Shown here piece after piece: positions 30,446 to 40,792 of a stretch of 64,000 bases of DNA. Positions within the stretch are counted from its first letter, which is position 1. The number at the start of each line of letters is the position of its first letter. The translations under genes and the position numbers were made by a program. The DNA is from Cryobacterium sp. PAMC25264 (lineage in GTDB: Bacteria; Actinomycetota; Actinomycetes; Actinomycetales; Microbacteriaceae), in the NCBI RefSeq assembly GCF_019443325.1, contig NZ_CP080383.1, forward strand, positions 186,001 to 250,000, read 5' to 3'. The notes under the pieces are model-generated. The model searched no databases, was not told the DNA's origin, and saw only the letters and a program-made list of their open reading frames with translations.

Positions 30446-30920
30446 GGTCGAGCCCGTCAAGACCCCGTAGGCCGGCCTCCAAACCCGACCACACCCGTCC
30501 CGTCACCAGGTCTCGACAAGCTCGACCAGCGAGGCGGGCGCGTCCCGCAGACATCCGCGACCACGCCCTGGAACCGCACCCCACGCCGGTCGAGCCCGTC
30601 GAGACCCCGTAGGCCGACCTTCACCGCACGACAAGGGCCCGTCACCTGGTCTCGACGAGCTCGACCAGCGAGGCGGGAGCGTCCCGCAGGACGGGTCACC
30701 GGGTCTCGACACTCTCGACCAGCGAGGCGAGAGCGACCTACGGGACGGGTCACCGGGTCTCGACAATCTCGACCAGCGAGGCGGGTGCGTCCCGCAGGGA
30801 TCCGCGACCACGTCCTGGATGCTGCACCCCACGTCGGTCGAGCCTGTCGAGAGCCCGCACGCCGACCTCCGAACCGCAACACACCGACCCGGCACCAGGC
30901 TTCGACGGGCTCGACCAGCG
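30446..30920. repeat. Cluster of GGTCTCGACnnnCTCGACC-type repeats
   Basis: Eight copies in two orientations: GGTCGAGCCCGTC... at 30446, 30588 and 30836, and GGTCTCGACAAGCTCGACC-like at 30509, 30648, 30702, 30756 and 30898 (the last degenerate). Copies are followed by conserved flanks (AGCGAGGCGGG, GCACCCCAC), so the block is built from about three composite units of some 150-250 bp. Repeats of this type are common between Microbacteriaceae genes. The stretch 30386-30981 holds no gene. Confidence 0.85.
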
Positions 30921-30981
30921 ATCGAGAACGACCCACTTTCGCCCGGAGACGCGACGGGAGGGGGGAGGGGGAGGGCGGTGG

Positions 30982-31836
30982 TCAGCGGTTGGGGAAGTCG
31001 TGGGGGAGGCCGCTGAGGACCGGGGCCAGGGTGTCGAGGCGGCCGCGCTCGAGCAGGTGGCCGGCGTACTCGCGGTTCCGTCGCACCTCGGCCACGCCGA
31101 TGAGGAGGTACTCCGGCGGCACCGGGGGCAGTGGGGACACGAACGGCGCCACCTCACCGGCCAGGGTCTCGGCCAGACGCACGCGGGTGGCGGGGGAGAG
31201 CTGATGTGCCTGCCGCAGGAACTGCGCCACCCGGCGGGAGAGTCGGTCGGGCAGGCGCGCGACGTCGACGGTTGCGGCCCAGGACTCCAGCACGGGCGGG
31301 AGCACGAAGGTGGGCTCGGTGATCCGCGGTACCCGTTCGTGCTGGCTGTAGGTTCCGGCGAGCAGGTCGCCGAGACGCTTTGAGCGGGAGTTGAGGAGGG
31401 CGCAGGTGACCGCAAGTCCGCCGAAGGTGAGGAAGATCTCGATCACACCCATGAGCGCGCGGATGAATGAGTGCCGCAGCCCGGTGGCTCCGCCGTCGTC
31501 GCGCACGATGCGCGCCCCGATCGCCCACCGGCCGAGCGAGCGGCCGTGCGACACAGTCTCCACGAGCATCGGCACTATCAGCAGCGAGAAGACCAGGCCG
31601 GAAATCGCCAGTGCCTGCGCGAGGGCTTCGTCGATGCCGTCGCCGAAGACGACGGACACGACCAGGGCCATGAGCAGGAAAAGCCCTACGTAGGCCACCC
31701 AGTCGATCATGGTGCCGGCGCCGCGCAGGAAGACGCTCGCCGGGCGAACGTCCAGCGCAACCGCCTCTCCGGTCACCAGCTCATGCTCGATCAGGGAATC
31801 TTCACCATGATCGGCCGCTTTCCAGGGCTCAGCCAT
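30982..31836 (-). CDS. RDD-family membrane protein
   Basis: A 284-residue protein with an RDD domain in residues about 30-170: ASVFLRGAGTMIDWVAYVGL, a second helix LALAISGLVFSLLIVPML, HGRSLGRWAIGARIVRDDG and a third helix before SKRLGDLLAGTYSQHER. The C-terminal 110 residues are soluble and helical. RDD proteins are small membrane proteins, some linked to ion or osmolyte transport. It is divergent from the SpoIIM-like gene with only 17 bp between start codons. Confidence 0.85.
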   Translation of the reverse strand: MAEPWKAADHGEDSLIEHELVTGEAVALDVRPASVFLRGAGTMIDWVAYVGLFLLMALVVSVVFGDGIDEALAQALAISGLVFSLLIVPMLVETVSHGRSLGRWAIGARIVRDDGGATGLRHSFIRALMGVIEIFLTFGGLAVTCALLNSRSKRLGDLLAGTYSQHERVPRITEPTFVLPPVLESWAATVDVARLPDRLSRRVAQFLRQAHQLSPATRVRLAETLAGEVAPFVSPLPPVPPEYLLIGVAEVRRNREYAGHLLERGRLDTLAPVLSGLPHDFPNR

Positions 31837-31839
31837 GTC

Positions 31840-31845
31840 TACTAT
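31840..31845 (+). promoter_or_regulatory. -10 element for leaderless spoIIM-like transcript
   Basis: TACTAT lies 8 bp before ATG 31854, the spacing of leaderless actinobacterial promoters. Read on the minus strand the same segment gives ATAGTA, a weaker -10-like element 6-7 bp from the RDD ATG. Confidence 0.5.
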
Positions 31846-31853
31846 TGAACCAG

Positions 31854-32849
31854 ATGGATCTCGACGCGTATTCTGCGGCGCACCGCGCCGAGTGGGACCG
31901 CCTGGCCGCCCTCGGCCGCCGGCGGACTCTCAGTGGTGCCCAGTCCGACGAGCTGATCCAGGGCTACCAGGCCGGGGCCACGCAGCTGTCCGTGATAAAG
32001 ACGTCAGCGGGTTCGACGCTGCAGGGCGACCGGCTGTCGGTGATCCTGTCCCGAGCCCGCTTGCGGTTCACCGGCGCCGGGACCAACGTGCTCTCCCAGC
32101 TGCCCCGGTTCTTCCTCGTGCAGCTGCCTGCCGCGCTGTACCGCCTGCGCTGGCTGACCCTGGCGGTCGCGATCGTGACCGTGCTGGTCGCCACACTGTA
32201 CGCCGTCTGGGCGGTGAACAACCCGGCGGTCCTGGCCAACTTCGGCTCGCCCGCCGAACTCGAGCAGCTGGCCAACCAGAGCTTCGTGTCGTACTACTCG
32301 GAGAATCCGGCGGCCTCGTTCGCCGGGCGGGTGTGGACCAACAACGCCTGGATCGCAGCGCAGTGTGTGGCCTTCGGCATCCTGGGCGTGTACGTTCCGT
32401 ACATCGTGCTGCAGAACGCCCAGAACCTGGGTGTCACCGCGGCCGTGATGTTCTCTTACGACCAGGCCGACACCTTCTTCCTCTACATCGCCCCGCACGG
32501 TCTGCTGGAGCTGACCGCGATCTTCGTGGCCGCGGCGGCCGGGCTGCGGATTTTCTGGGCCTGGATCGCCCCGGGTGCACGCACTCGCGGGCAGGCCCTG
32601 GCCGAGGATGCCCGCGCCCTGTTCACCGTGGCCGTCGGTCTGGTCTTCGTGCTGCTGGTATCGGGGATCCTCGAGGGCTTCGTCACACCAGCACCCTGGC
32701 CGTGGCCGGTGAAGATCGGCATCGGGGCGGCAGCGCTGCTCGCGTTCCTCGCCTACATGCTCGTGCTCGGCGGCAAGGCGACCCGCGCCGGCGAGACCGG
32801 GGACCTGGCCGAGTTCGAGGCCGGCAGTGCCAGGGTCTTCGCCGGCTGA
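31854..32849 (+). CDS. SpoIIM-like (DUF95) membrane protein
   Basis: A 331-residue membrane protein resembling stage II sporulation protein M: a soluble N-terminal helix-rich part (DLDAYSAAHRAEWDRLAAL), then six or seven membrane helices with VWTNNAWIAAQCVAFGILG and FLYIAPHGLLELTAIFVAAA, the SpoIIM signature loop. The organism is not expected to sporulate; in actinobacteria this protein is found beside RDD, MoxR and DUF58 genes and is thought to take part in envelope or division biology (inference). ATG 31854 or TTG 31845 could start it. Confidence 0.85.
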   Translation: MDLDAYSAAHRAEWDRLAALGRRRTLSGAQSDELIQGYQAGATQLSVIKTSAGSTLQGDRLSVILSRARLRFTGAGTNVLSQLPRFFLVQLPAALYRLRWLTLAVAIVTVLVATLYAVWAVNNPAVLANFGSPAELEQLANQSFVSYYSENPAASFAGRVWTNNAWIAAQCVAFGILGVYVPYIVLQNAQNLGVTAAVMFSYDQADTFFLYIAPHGLLELTAIFVAAAAGLRIFWAWIAPGARTRGQALAEDARALFTVAVGLVFVLLVSGILEGFVTPAPWPWPVKIGIGAAALLAFLAYMLVLGGKATRAGETGDLAEFEAGSARVFAG

Positions 32850-32871
32850 GTACCGGATGGAGCCCGGTTGG

Positions 32872-34179
32872 TCAGAGCCGGCCGGCTGCCTTGAGTGCGA
32901 TGTACCGGTCGGCCAGTGCCGGCGGTAGCCGCTCAGGGGACCCGGTTACGACGTCTGCGCCAAGTTGCCGTACGGCGGCCTCGACGCGTGCGCCGTCGAG
33001 CATGGTGCGTTCGGCGGATGCCGCGCGGTACACCTCCTCGCGGGTGGCTCGGCTCTGCACGAGATCGACCACGCCGGGGTCGGTCACCGAGGCCACCAGC
33101 ACCGTGTGCCGTTGGGTGAGCTGGCCGAGAACCGACAGCAGTCCCGTTGACGCACCGGGCGCATCCATCGGAGTGAGCAGCACCACGAGCGCGTGCTGGC
33201 CCGTGATCGCCCGGATCTGACCGGGCAGCGCCGTCCAGTCCATCTCGATGAGCTCGGGTTCGATCAACGCCATGCCGTCGACCATGCGGCTGAGCAGCTC
33301 GGCGCCGGATGCGCCCTGCACCCGAGCCCGCACCCGGCGGTCCCAGGCGAGGAAATCCACCCGGTCGCCCGCCCGGGAGGCCAGCGCGGCGAGCAGCAGC
33401 GCCGCTTCGAACGCCGTGTCGAGGCGCGGTTCGTCGGCGACCCGGGCGGAGGAGGTGCGGCCCGTGTCGATCACGATGACGATGCGCCGGTCGCGCTCGG
33501 GGCGCCAGGTGCGCACCACGACGTCGTTGCGGCGGGCCGTGGCGCGCCAGTCGATCGAGCGCACATCGTCGCCGCGCACGTATTCGCGCAGCGAGTCGAA
33601 TTCGGTGCCCTGACCGCGCACCAGCACGCTCGTGCGGCCGTCGAGTTCCTTGAGCCGGGCGATGCGGGAGGGTAGGTGCTTGCGCGAGTGGAAGGGCGGC
33701 AGCACCCGGATGCGAGCGGGTGCCTGCAAGGTAGCCTGCCGGGACCAGAGCCCGAGCGGCCCGTGCGAGCGCACCGTCACGTGCGAGGCCGTGCGCTCCC
33801 CACGCCGGTACGGCCGGAGGGTGAGCGCGATCCGGCGTCGTTCGCCGGCGGGCAGGGTCACGGCCGTGCGGTTGTTGCCCGCCCCGGCCGAGGGCTGCCA
33901 GGCGTCCCGAACGGTCCCGCGTAATCGGCGGGGGCCCTCGTTGGTGAGGTACAGCTCGCTGGTCACCGCCTCGCCCAGGCGCACCCGGGCCGGCAGCACG
34001 CGGGTGAGTGTGAGCCGTCGCGGGGAGGCGGCGAGGGCGAGGTCGAGCCCGCCGAGTGCCACGGTGAGCAGTAACCAGCCGCCCAGGACCGCCAAGGCCC
34101 GCTCCGGTGTGCTGCCGAGCAGCACGATGGGCACGACGCCGAAGGCGACGAGAAGGACGAACCGGCCGGTCAGCGTCAT
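32872..34179 (-). CDS. DUF58 (VWA-like) protein
   Basis: A 435-residue protein: two N-terminal membrane helices, an immunoglobulin-like segment, then the DUF58 core GTEFDSLREYVRGDDVRSIDWRA-type motif (at about residues 190-215) and a von Willebrand A-like fold with IVIVIDTGRTSS. DUF58 proteins are partners of MoxR ATPases. It begins 3 bp after the MoxR stop and is the last gene of a five-gene minus-strand operon. Confidence 0.9.
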   Translation of the reverse strand: MTLTGRFVLLVAFGVVPIVLLGSTPERALAVLGGWLLLTVALGGLDLALAASPRRLTLTRVLPARVRLGEAVTSELYLTNEGPRRLRGTVRDAWQPSAGAGNNRTAVTLPAGERRRIALTLRPYRRGERTASHVTVRSHGPLGLWSRQATLQAPARIRVLPPFHSRKHLPSRIARLKELDGRTSVLVRGQGTEFDSLREYVRGDDVRSIDWRATARRNDVVVRTWRPERDRRIVIVIDTGRTSSARVADEPRLDTAFEAALLLAALASRAGDRVDFLAWDRRVRARVQGASGAELLSRMVDGMALIEPELIEMDWTALPGQIRAITGQHALVVLLTPMDAPGASTGLLSVLGQLTQRHTVLVASVTDPGVVDLVQSRATREEVYRAASAERTMLDGARVEAAVRQLGADVVTGSPERLPPALADRYIALKAAGRL

Positions 34180-34182
34180 CGG

Positions 34183-35208
34183 TTAGATCGGAACCTGGAC
34201 CTGCTGCAGCACACCGTGCAGGATGGCGTCGACGGTGATGCCTTCCAGCTCGGCCTCCGGGCGCAGCTGGATACGATGCCGCCAGACCGGCAGCACCATA
34301 GCTTGCACATGGTCGGGCGTGATCGACGCGTAGCCGCTCAGCCAGGCCCAGGCCTTGGCGCTGGCGAGCAGGGCCGTGGTGCCGCGCGGGCTCACGCCCA
34401 GCTTGGCGGAGGGGCTCTGCCGGGTGGCCCTGGCCAGATCGACGATGTAGGCGAGCACATCCGGGCTGGCGCCGACGGCGGCGACGGATGCCTGCGCGGC
34501 GGCCAGGTCGGCCGCTCCCAGCACCGGGGTGACCCCGGCCGCGCTCAGGTCGCGCGGGCTGAACCCCGTCGCGTGCCGGCGCAGGACCTCGAGTTCCACG
34601 TCCCGCTCGGGGATATCGAGCACGAGCTTGAGCAGGAACCGGTCCAGCTGCGCTTCGGGCAACGTGTAGGTGCCCTCGTACTCGATCGGGTTCATGGTCG
34701 CCGCGACGATGAAGGGCTCTGGCAGGGCCAGGGAGAGACCGTCCACGCTCACCTGGCGTTCCTCCATGGCCTCCAACAGCGCGGACTGCGTCTTCGGCGG
34801 CGTGCGGTTGATCTCGTCGGCGAGCAGAATGTTCGTGAAGACCGGCCCGTTGCGGAACTCGAACTCGCCGGCCTTCGCGTCGTAGATGAGCGAGCCCGTG
34901 ACATCGCCGGGCATCAGGTCGGGGGTGAACTGCACCCGCTTGGTGTCCAGGCTCAGCGCGTGGCTGAGCGAGCGCACCAGCAAGGTCTTGGCCACTCCGG
35001 GGACACCCTCGAGGAGCACATGCCCGCGGGCCAGCAGGGCGATGATCAGGCCGGTGACCGCGCCGTCCTGACCGACGACGGCCTTGCCGACCTCTGTGCG
35101 TACCTGGGCCAGTGCCCGGCGCAGGTCATCGGCCGGGCTGGCGGCGTCCGGTACGGGCCCCTCGGCCGGCGGGGAGGTCTCGGCGGATGTCGCGGCGTGG
35201 CTGGTCAT
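34183..35208 (-). CDS. MoxR-type AAA+ ATPase
   Basis: A 341-residue MoxR ATPase: Walker A LLEGVPGVAKTLL, Walker B ILLADEINRTPPKTQSALLE, sensor 1 AATMNPIEYEG and an Arg-containing SPRGTTALL lid. It is thought to act as a chaperone-like partner of VWA proteins such as the adjacent DUF58 protein. Its ATG overlaps the DUF4350 stop (ATGA). Confidence 0.93.
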   Translation of the reverse strand: MTSHAATSAETSPPAEGPVPDAASPADDLRRALAQVRTEVGKAVVGQDGAVTGLIIALLARGHVLLEGVPGVAKTLLVRSLSHALSLDTKRVQFTPDLMPGDVTGSLIYDAKAGEFEFRNGPVFTNILLADEINRTPPKTQSALLEAMEERQVSVDGLSLALPEPFIVAATMNPIEYEGTYTLPEAQLDRFLLKLVLDIPERDVELEVLRRHATGFSPRDLSAAGVTPVLGAADLAAAQASVAAVGASPDVLAYIVDLARATRQSPSAKLGVSPRGTTALLASAKAWAWLSGYASITPDHVQAMVLPVWRHRIQLRPEAELEGITVDAILHGVLQQVQVPI

Positions 35209-36457
35209 GGTTCCATTCTTCCGGTTGACGGGGGAGAGTCTGGGGCGGAGCCGGGCGGGCGCACAGCTCGGGAGGCGTCGGCCTCGAGTTCGGCGACGGC
35301 ATCAGACAGTCGCATCAGGGCCGCGTCGGTGGCCGGCACGTCGCCGACGAGCAGCGTGTGCACGCCGACGGGGTCGCGGCCGGTGAGCGCGGCAACCGTG
35401 CGCACCACCTCGTCCAGCGCCGCGGTGCGCGGCAGACCGGCGGCCCTGGCCATGCGCGTGACGGCACCGATACGGATCGCGTCGATCGCCCGCAGCCGGG
35501 CGTTGCCCCGGGCGTAGAGCCGGGCGCGGCCCTCCATGGTCTCGCTGGCGCGCACCACCACGGCAGGTCTTCGGCGACGAGGGGGCCGAAACGGCGACCC
35601 CGCCACACCATGGCCGTCATCGCCACGACGAACAGGAGCACCATCACCGGCGTCACCCACCCGGGAGTCAGATCGCCGAGCGACGGCGGGCCCGTGGCGG
35701 CGACGTCGCCGAGCGTCGGCAGATACCAGACCAGGGTGTCATCCTGGCCGAGCAGGTTCAGGGCCAGCGCGGCGTTACCGAAGGTGGCGATCTCATCGTT
35801 GGCGAACACCGAGGTGTCGGCGACCAGGGTGAGGGTGCGGCCATCCGTGACCCGTTCGACGACCGAGAACGTGGAGCCGTCCCCGGGGAAACAGCCCGTG
35901 TAACCGATGCTGCCCGCCGGCAGGCCTAGTGTCTTGCCGCCGGGGGAGATGCTGCCGGCACGCTCCGCGGCCGGGAGCTCGCACTGGGCGGTGAGCTTGT
36001 CCGCTGTGGAGACACCGCCGAACCCCACCTCGGGGGCCAACGCCTGCAAGAGCCGGAAATCGGGGTCGGCCACGACGGTGTGCGGGGCCAGCGTTCCCAG
36101 TTCGGCGAGCCTGTCGGCGGTGAGATATCCGGATGCGTCGGAGACGAACACGGTCGCCGTCGGGTCCGCGTCGACTGCCGCGGCGGCCTCGTCGAGGGTG
36201 TCGACCGGCAGCACGGTGACCCCCTGCTGACGCAGCACCTCGACAACGGCCATGCCGCCGCCCGGGTTCGGGCTGTCCGCGGCGAGCGGGGGACCACTGG
36301 TGCCGGCGACCCCGGTGATGACGAAGGCGATGACGGCGACGAGCAGTGCGCCGAGCCCGGCCACCACCCAGAACACCGATCGGCGCAGCGCGGCGCGCAC
36401 GGTGGGCGTGCTCGAGGCAGGTGCGGCCGGCCGTGCGGGCGCGACGGGGGCGCTCAC
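35205..36457 (-). CDS. DUF4350-containing membrane protein, frameshifted
   Basis: GTG 36457 starts an N-terminal membrane helix (VFWVVAGLGALLVAVIAFVI), a DUF4350 ThuA/GATase-like domain (GGMAVVEVLRQQGVTVLPVDTL, VVADPDFRLLQALAPE) and a second helix TPVMVLLFVVAMTAMVWRG. At 35561 the frame changes: reading as sequenced gives LPWWCAPA, whereas one extra C on the plus strand gives LPVVVRASE followed by TMEGRARLYARGNARLRA, the expected C-terminus to 35205. The restored protein has 417 residues. It overlaps both neighbours by four bases. Confidence 0.85.
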
Positions 36458-37122
36458 GGTGCCACCGTCGTCGGTGCCGTCAGACGGGGGCGGGCGGCCA
36501 CGAGGGCGGCGTCGAGGGCGACCAGCGCCCGGTATCCGGATTCGGTGCCCGTGCCGCCCAGGTAGCGCACGCTCTCGAACACGGTCGCCCCCTCCCGCAG
36601 CCTGTCTCGTTCTGCCGGGAAGGCCTCCGCGGCGAGCTCGGCGACGCTGTGCGCGGTGGTGCCCGGCGTGGGCCGGAGAATCGTGCGTTCGGCCAGAGAC
36701 TGGGCGATCGCCCGGAACTGCTCCGCACTGGCCAGTGACCAGTCACCGGCACCGGCGGCGGCCTGCGCGGCGCGGCGCATCTGGTCGGCGCTCCGGCGGT
36801 CGTCGGCGGCGAAGAGCCCGGCGGCGCGCTGGCGGCGCCGTTCCCGCCGGGGCAGTCCGAAGATCAGCACCGCCGCCACGAGAACGGCGATGCCCACAAG
36901 GGCGCCGACCACGGGAATCCACGCGTTGCTGCCGTCACCGGTGAAGGAGAGCGAGGAGAGCCAGTCGAGGATCGCCTGGCTCAGCCGGTCGAACCAGGTC
37001 GGCTGGGCCGCCTGGTACGGAGCCTTGGCAAGCTCGTCCCGCAGCCACTGCTGCGCCTCGGGCGCGTCGGGATTCACCGGGATCCCGAGCCACGCCAGTC
37101 CACGCCCCCACACCACGATCAT
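36454..37122 (-). CDS. DUF4129-containing membrane protein
   Basis: A 222-residue protein with one helix (IPVVGALVGIAVLVAAVLIFGL) and a C-terminal DUF4129 domain (ERTILRPTPGTTAHSVAELA and FESVRYLGGTGTESGYRAL). DUF4129 commonly occurs with DUF58 and MoxR. The N-terminal part before the helix (AQPTWFDRLSQAILDWLSSL) is predicted outside the membrane. Overlaps the preceding and following genes by ATGA/GTGA. Confidence 0.85.
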   Translation of the reverse strand: MIVVWGRGLAWLGIPVNPDAPEAQQWLRDELAKAPYQAAQPTWFDRLSQAILDWLSSLSFTGDGSNAWIPVVGALVGIAVLVAAVLIFGLPRRERRRQRAAGLFAADDRRSADQMRRAAQAAAGAGDWSLASAEQFRAIAQSLAERTILRPTPGTTAHSVAELAAEAFPAERDRLREGATVFESVRYLGGTGTESGYRALVALDAALVAARPRLTAPTTVAP

Positions 37123-38309
37123 GCCCAGGGCGCCCCCGGGCCGGCAGGGGGCACATCGGCTGCGGGCGTACCCTGGGCCGGCACGAGATACGGGTCCGCG
37201 GCGCGGTCACCGGGAACCGCCTCGACGAAACGCTGCAGCTCGAGGTCGAGCCCCTCCTTGCGCATCCGCAGGTCGATGTAGACCAGGGCGACGGCGGCCG
37301 ACTGCACGACGGCCGTCACCGCGCCGATCACGGCGGCGATCAGGATCGTGAGGATGTAGAGCAGCGCCGCCGGGATGTAGGCCTCGAAGGCCGCATTGGG
37401 GTCGATCAGGCTGGTGACCACGCTGAACAGCAGCGTCAGCGGAGTGGTGACGATCTGCGCGATCACGTTCACGATCACGGCGATGAGCAGCAGCACGCCC
37501 AGGGTGCGCCAGAAGAAACCGGTGGTGAGCGACCACGAGCGTCGGATGGCCCGGCGGATGCCCAGCCGCTCCAGCACGATCAGGCTCGGCACGATGGCCG
37601 TCTTGGTGCCCACCCACGCGGCGGCGGCGAGCAGGGCGAGCCCACCGAAGACGCCGATGACCACGGCCAGGGCGATCCAGGCCCCGCCGAGCAGCGCGCA
37701 GACGAAGACCAGGCCGCCGACCAGCAGGACCCCGACCAGCAGCGCCGCGCCCAGGAGCACGGTCCAGCCCACCAGGGGCCACACCCGCCGGCCGATCTGG
37801 CGCCACAGCGCCGTCAGCCGGAGTTTCTCACCGAGCGTGGCCCGGGCGACCTCGAGCACGATGACGCCCTGCAGCAACGCCGACGCCACGATGGACAGGG
37901 CGATCGGCACGAGGGCGGACAGCACGATCGCCAGGACCGCCCCGGCCTCGACGGCATCCTGTTCGTCGGCGGGAGCGGCGTCGACCCGGCCGAACGCGAT
38001 CCAGGTGACCACGCCCACGACCAGAAGGGTCACCAGCACGGTGACGCCCTGCACCAGCAGGGCACTGCCGAAGGTGGCCTTCGGATTGCGGCGCAACACC
38101 TGGAACGGGGCGCCGAGCAGGGTGCCGAAGCCCAGCGGCCGCAGCGGGATGAGGCCCGGTTTGGGAGGCGGGGTCCAGGCCGGCGGCGGGGTGTTGGCCC
38201 ACTGTCCACCGGGTGGCGGCGGGTATCCGGGCTGCCCGCCAGGGCCGTACGCACCGTAGCGCGGTACGTCCGGAGTGTTCGTCGGGGGGTGCCAGTCGGG
38301 GTCCGTCAC
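37119..38309 (-). CDS. Multi-span membrane protein (GPDPase membrane-domain-like)
   Basis: A 396-residue protein: Pro/Gly-rich cytoplasmic N-terminus with PGYPPPPGGQW, then about six long hydrophobic helices and a short polar tail. IPLRPLGFGTLLGAPFQVLRRNP and RAIRRSWSLTTGFFWRTLG are typical of the glycerophosphodiester phosphodiesterase membrane domain family. It is the first gene of the DUF4129-DUF4350-MoxR-DUF58 operon. GTG 38309 is the only plausible start; GGAGG is just 1 bp upstream, so the transcript may be leaderless. Confidence 0.75.
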   Translation of the reverse strand: MTDPDWHPPTNTPDVPRYGAYGPGGQPGYPPPPGGQWANTPPPAWTPPPKPGLIPLRPLGFGTLLGAPFQVLRRNPKATFGSALLVQGVTVLVTLLVVGVVTWIAFGRVDAAPADEQDAVEAGAVLAIVLSALVPIALSIVASALLQGVIVLEVARATLGEKLRLTALWRQIGRRVWPLVGWTVLLGAALLVGVLLVGGLVFVCALLGGAWIALAVVIGVFGGLALLAAAAWVGTKTAIVPSLIVLERLGIRRAIRRSWSLTTGFFWRTLGVLLLIAVIVNVIAQIVTTPLTLLFSVVTSLIDPNAAFEAYIPAALLYILTILIAAVIGAVTAVVQSAAVALVYIDLRMRKEGLDLELQRFVEAVPGDRAADPYLVPAQGTPAADVPPAGPGAPWA

Positions 38310-38414
38310 GCCTCCATGCTGGCATACCCTGGCGCCGCGCGGGTCCCTGTCAGAAATCTCAGGGCCGCGTCGACTACTCTTGTGCCAGAGATTGCCCGCG
38401 TTGTGCGCGTAATT

Positions 38415-38429
38415 GCCCGGTGACCGGGC
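38415..38429 (+). other. Hairpin just upstream of mtrA
   Basis: GCCCGG-TGA-CCGGGC, 13 bp before the mtrA ATG. No clear Shine-Dalgarno is present between it and the start, so it may influence translation. Confidence 0.45.
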
Positions 38430-38442
38430 GGAAAACGGATGT

Positions 38443-39123
38443 ATGAACTCACGCATTTTGGTTGTCGACGATGACCCCGCACTGGCTGAGATGATCGGCA
38501 TCGTGCTGCAGGGTGAAGGCTTCGAGCCGCATTTCTGCGCGGACGGCTCGTTGGCGCTCGACGCTTTCCACAGCGTCGCCCCCGACCTCGTGCTCCTGGA
38601 CCTGATGCTGCCGGGGCTGGACGGCATCGAGGTCTGCACGCTCATCCGCGCCGAATCCGGCACCCCCATCATCATGCTGACGGCCAAGTCCGATACGACG
38701 GATGTCGTCAAGGGCCTGGAGTCGGGCGCAGACGACTACATGGTCAAACCGTTCAACCCCAAGGAACTGGTCGCCCGGATCCGCACCAGATTGCGCCCCG
38801 TTCCCGCGGAGGCACCCGCGAGCCTGCAGATCGGCGACCTCATCGTGGATGCCGCCGGTCACGAGGTCAAGCGCGGTGAGCAGAGCATCAACCTCACCCC
38901 GCTGGAGTTCGATCTGCTGCTGGCCCTGGCCTCCAAACCGCAGCAGGTCTTCACCCGGGAGATGTTGCTCGAGCAGGTGTGGGGCTATCACTACAAGGCC
39001 GACACCCGGCTGGTGAACGTGCACGTGCAGCGGCTGCGCGCCAAGGTCGAAGACGATCCGGACAACCCGCGCATCGTGATGACCGTGCGCGGTGTCGGCT
39101 ACCGGGCCGGCGCGGCCGGCTAG
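38443..39123 (+). CDS. mtrA: Response regulator MtrA
   Basis: A 226-residue OmpR-family regulator nearly identical in pattern to MtrA: SRILVVDDDPALAEMIGIVL, phosphoacceptor D53 in LVLLDLMLPGLDG, KPFNPKELVARIRTRLR, and the winged-helix TPLEFDLLLALASKPQQVF with DTRLVNVHVQRLRAKVE. MtrA controls cell-wall, division and resuscitation genes and is essential in mycobacteria. It heads the conserved mtrA-mtrB-lpqB operon. ATG 38443 fits the known N-terminus. Confidence 0.96.
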   Translation: MNSRILVVDDDPALAEMIGIVLQGEGFEPHFCADGSLALDAFHSVAPDLVLLDLMLPGLDGIEVCTLIRAESGTPIIMLTAKSDTTDVVKGLESGADDYMVKPFNPKELVARIRTRLRPVPAEAPASLQIGDLIVDAAGHEVKRGEQSINLTPLEFDLLLALASKPQQVFTREMLLEQVWGYHYKADTRLVNVHVQRLRAKVEDDPDNPRIVMTVRGVGYRAGAAG

Positions 39124-39131
39124 GTTCTGCG

Positions 39132-40784
<1,653 letters not shown>

Positions 40785-40792
<8 letters not shown>

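Noticed and set aside
30446..30920. CRISPR array or IS element
   Set aside because: Repeats are inverted, imperfect and unevenly spaced, with no transposase or cas gene.
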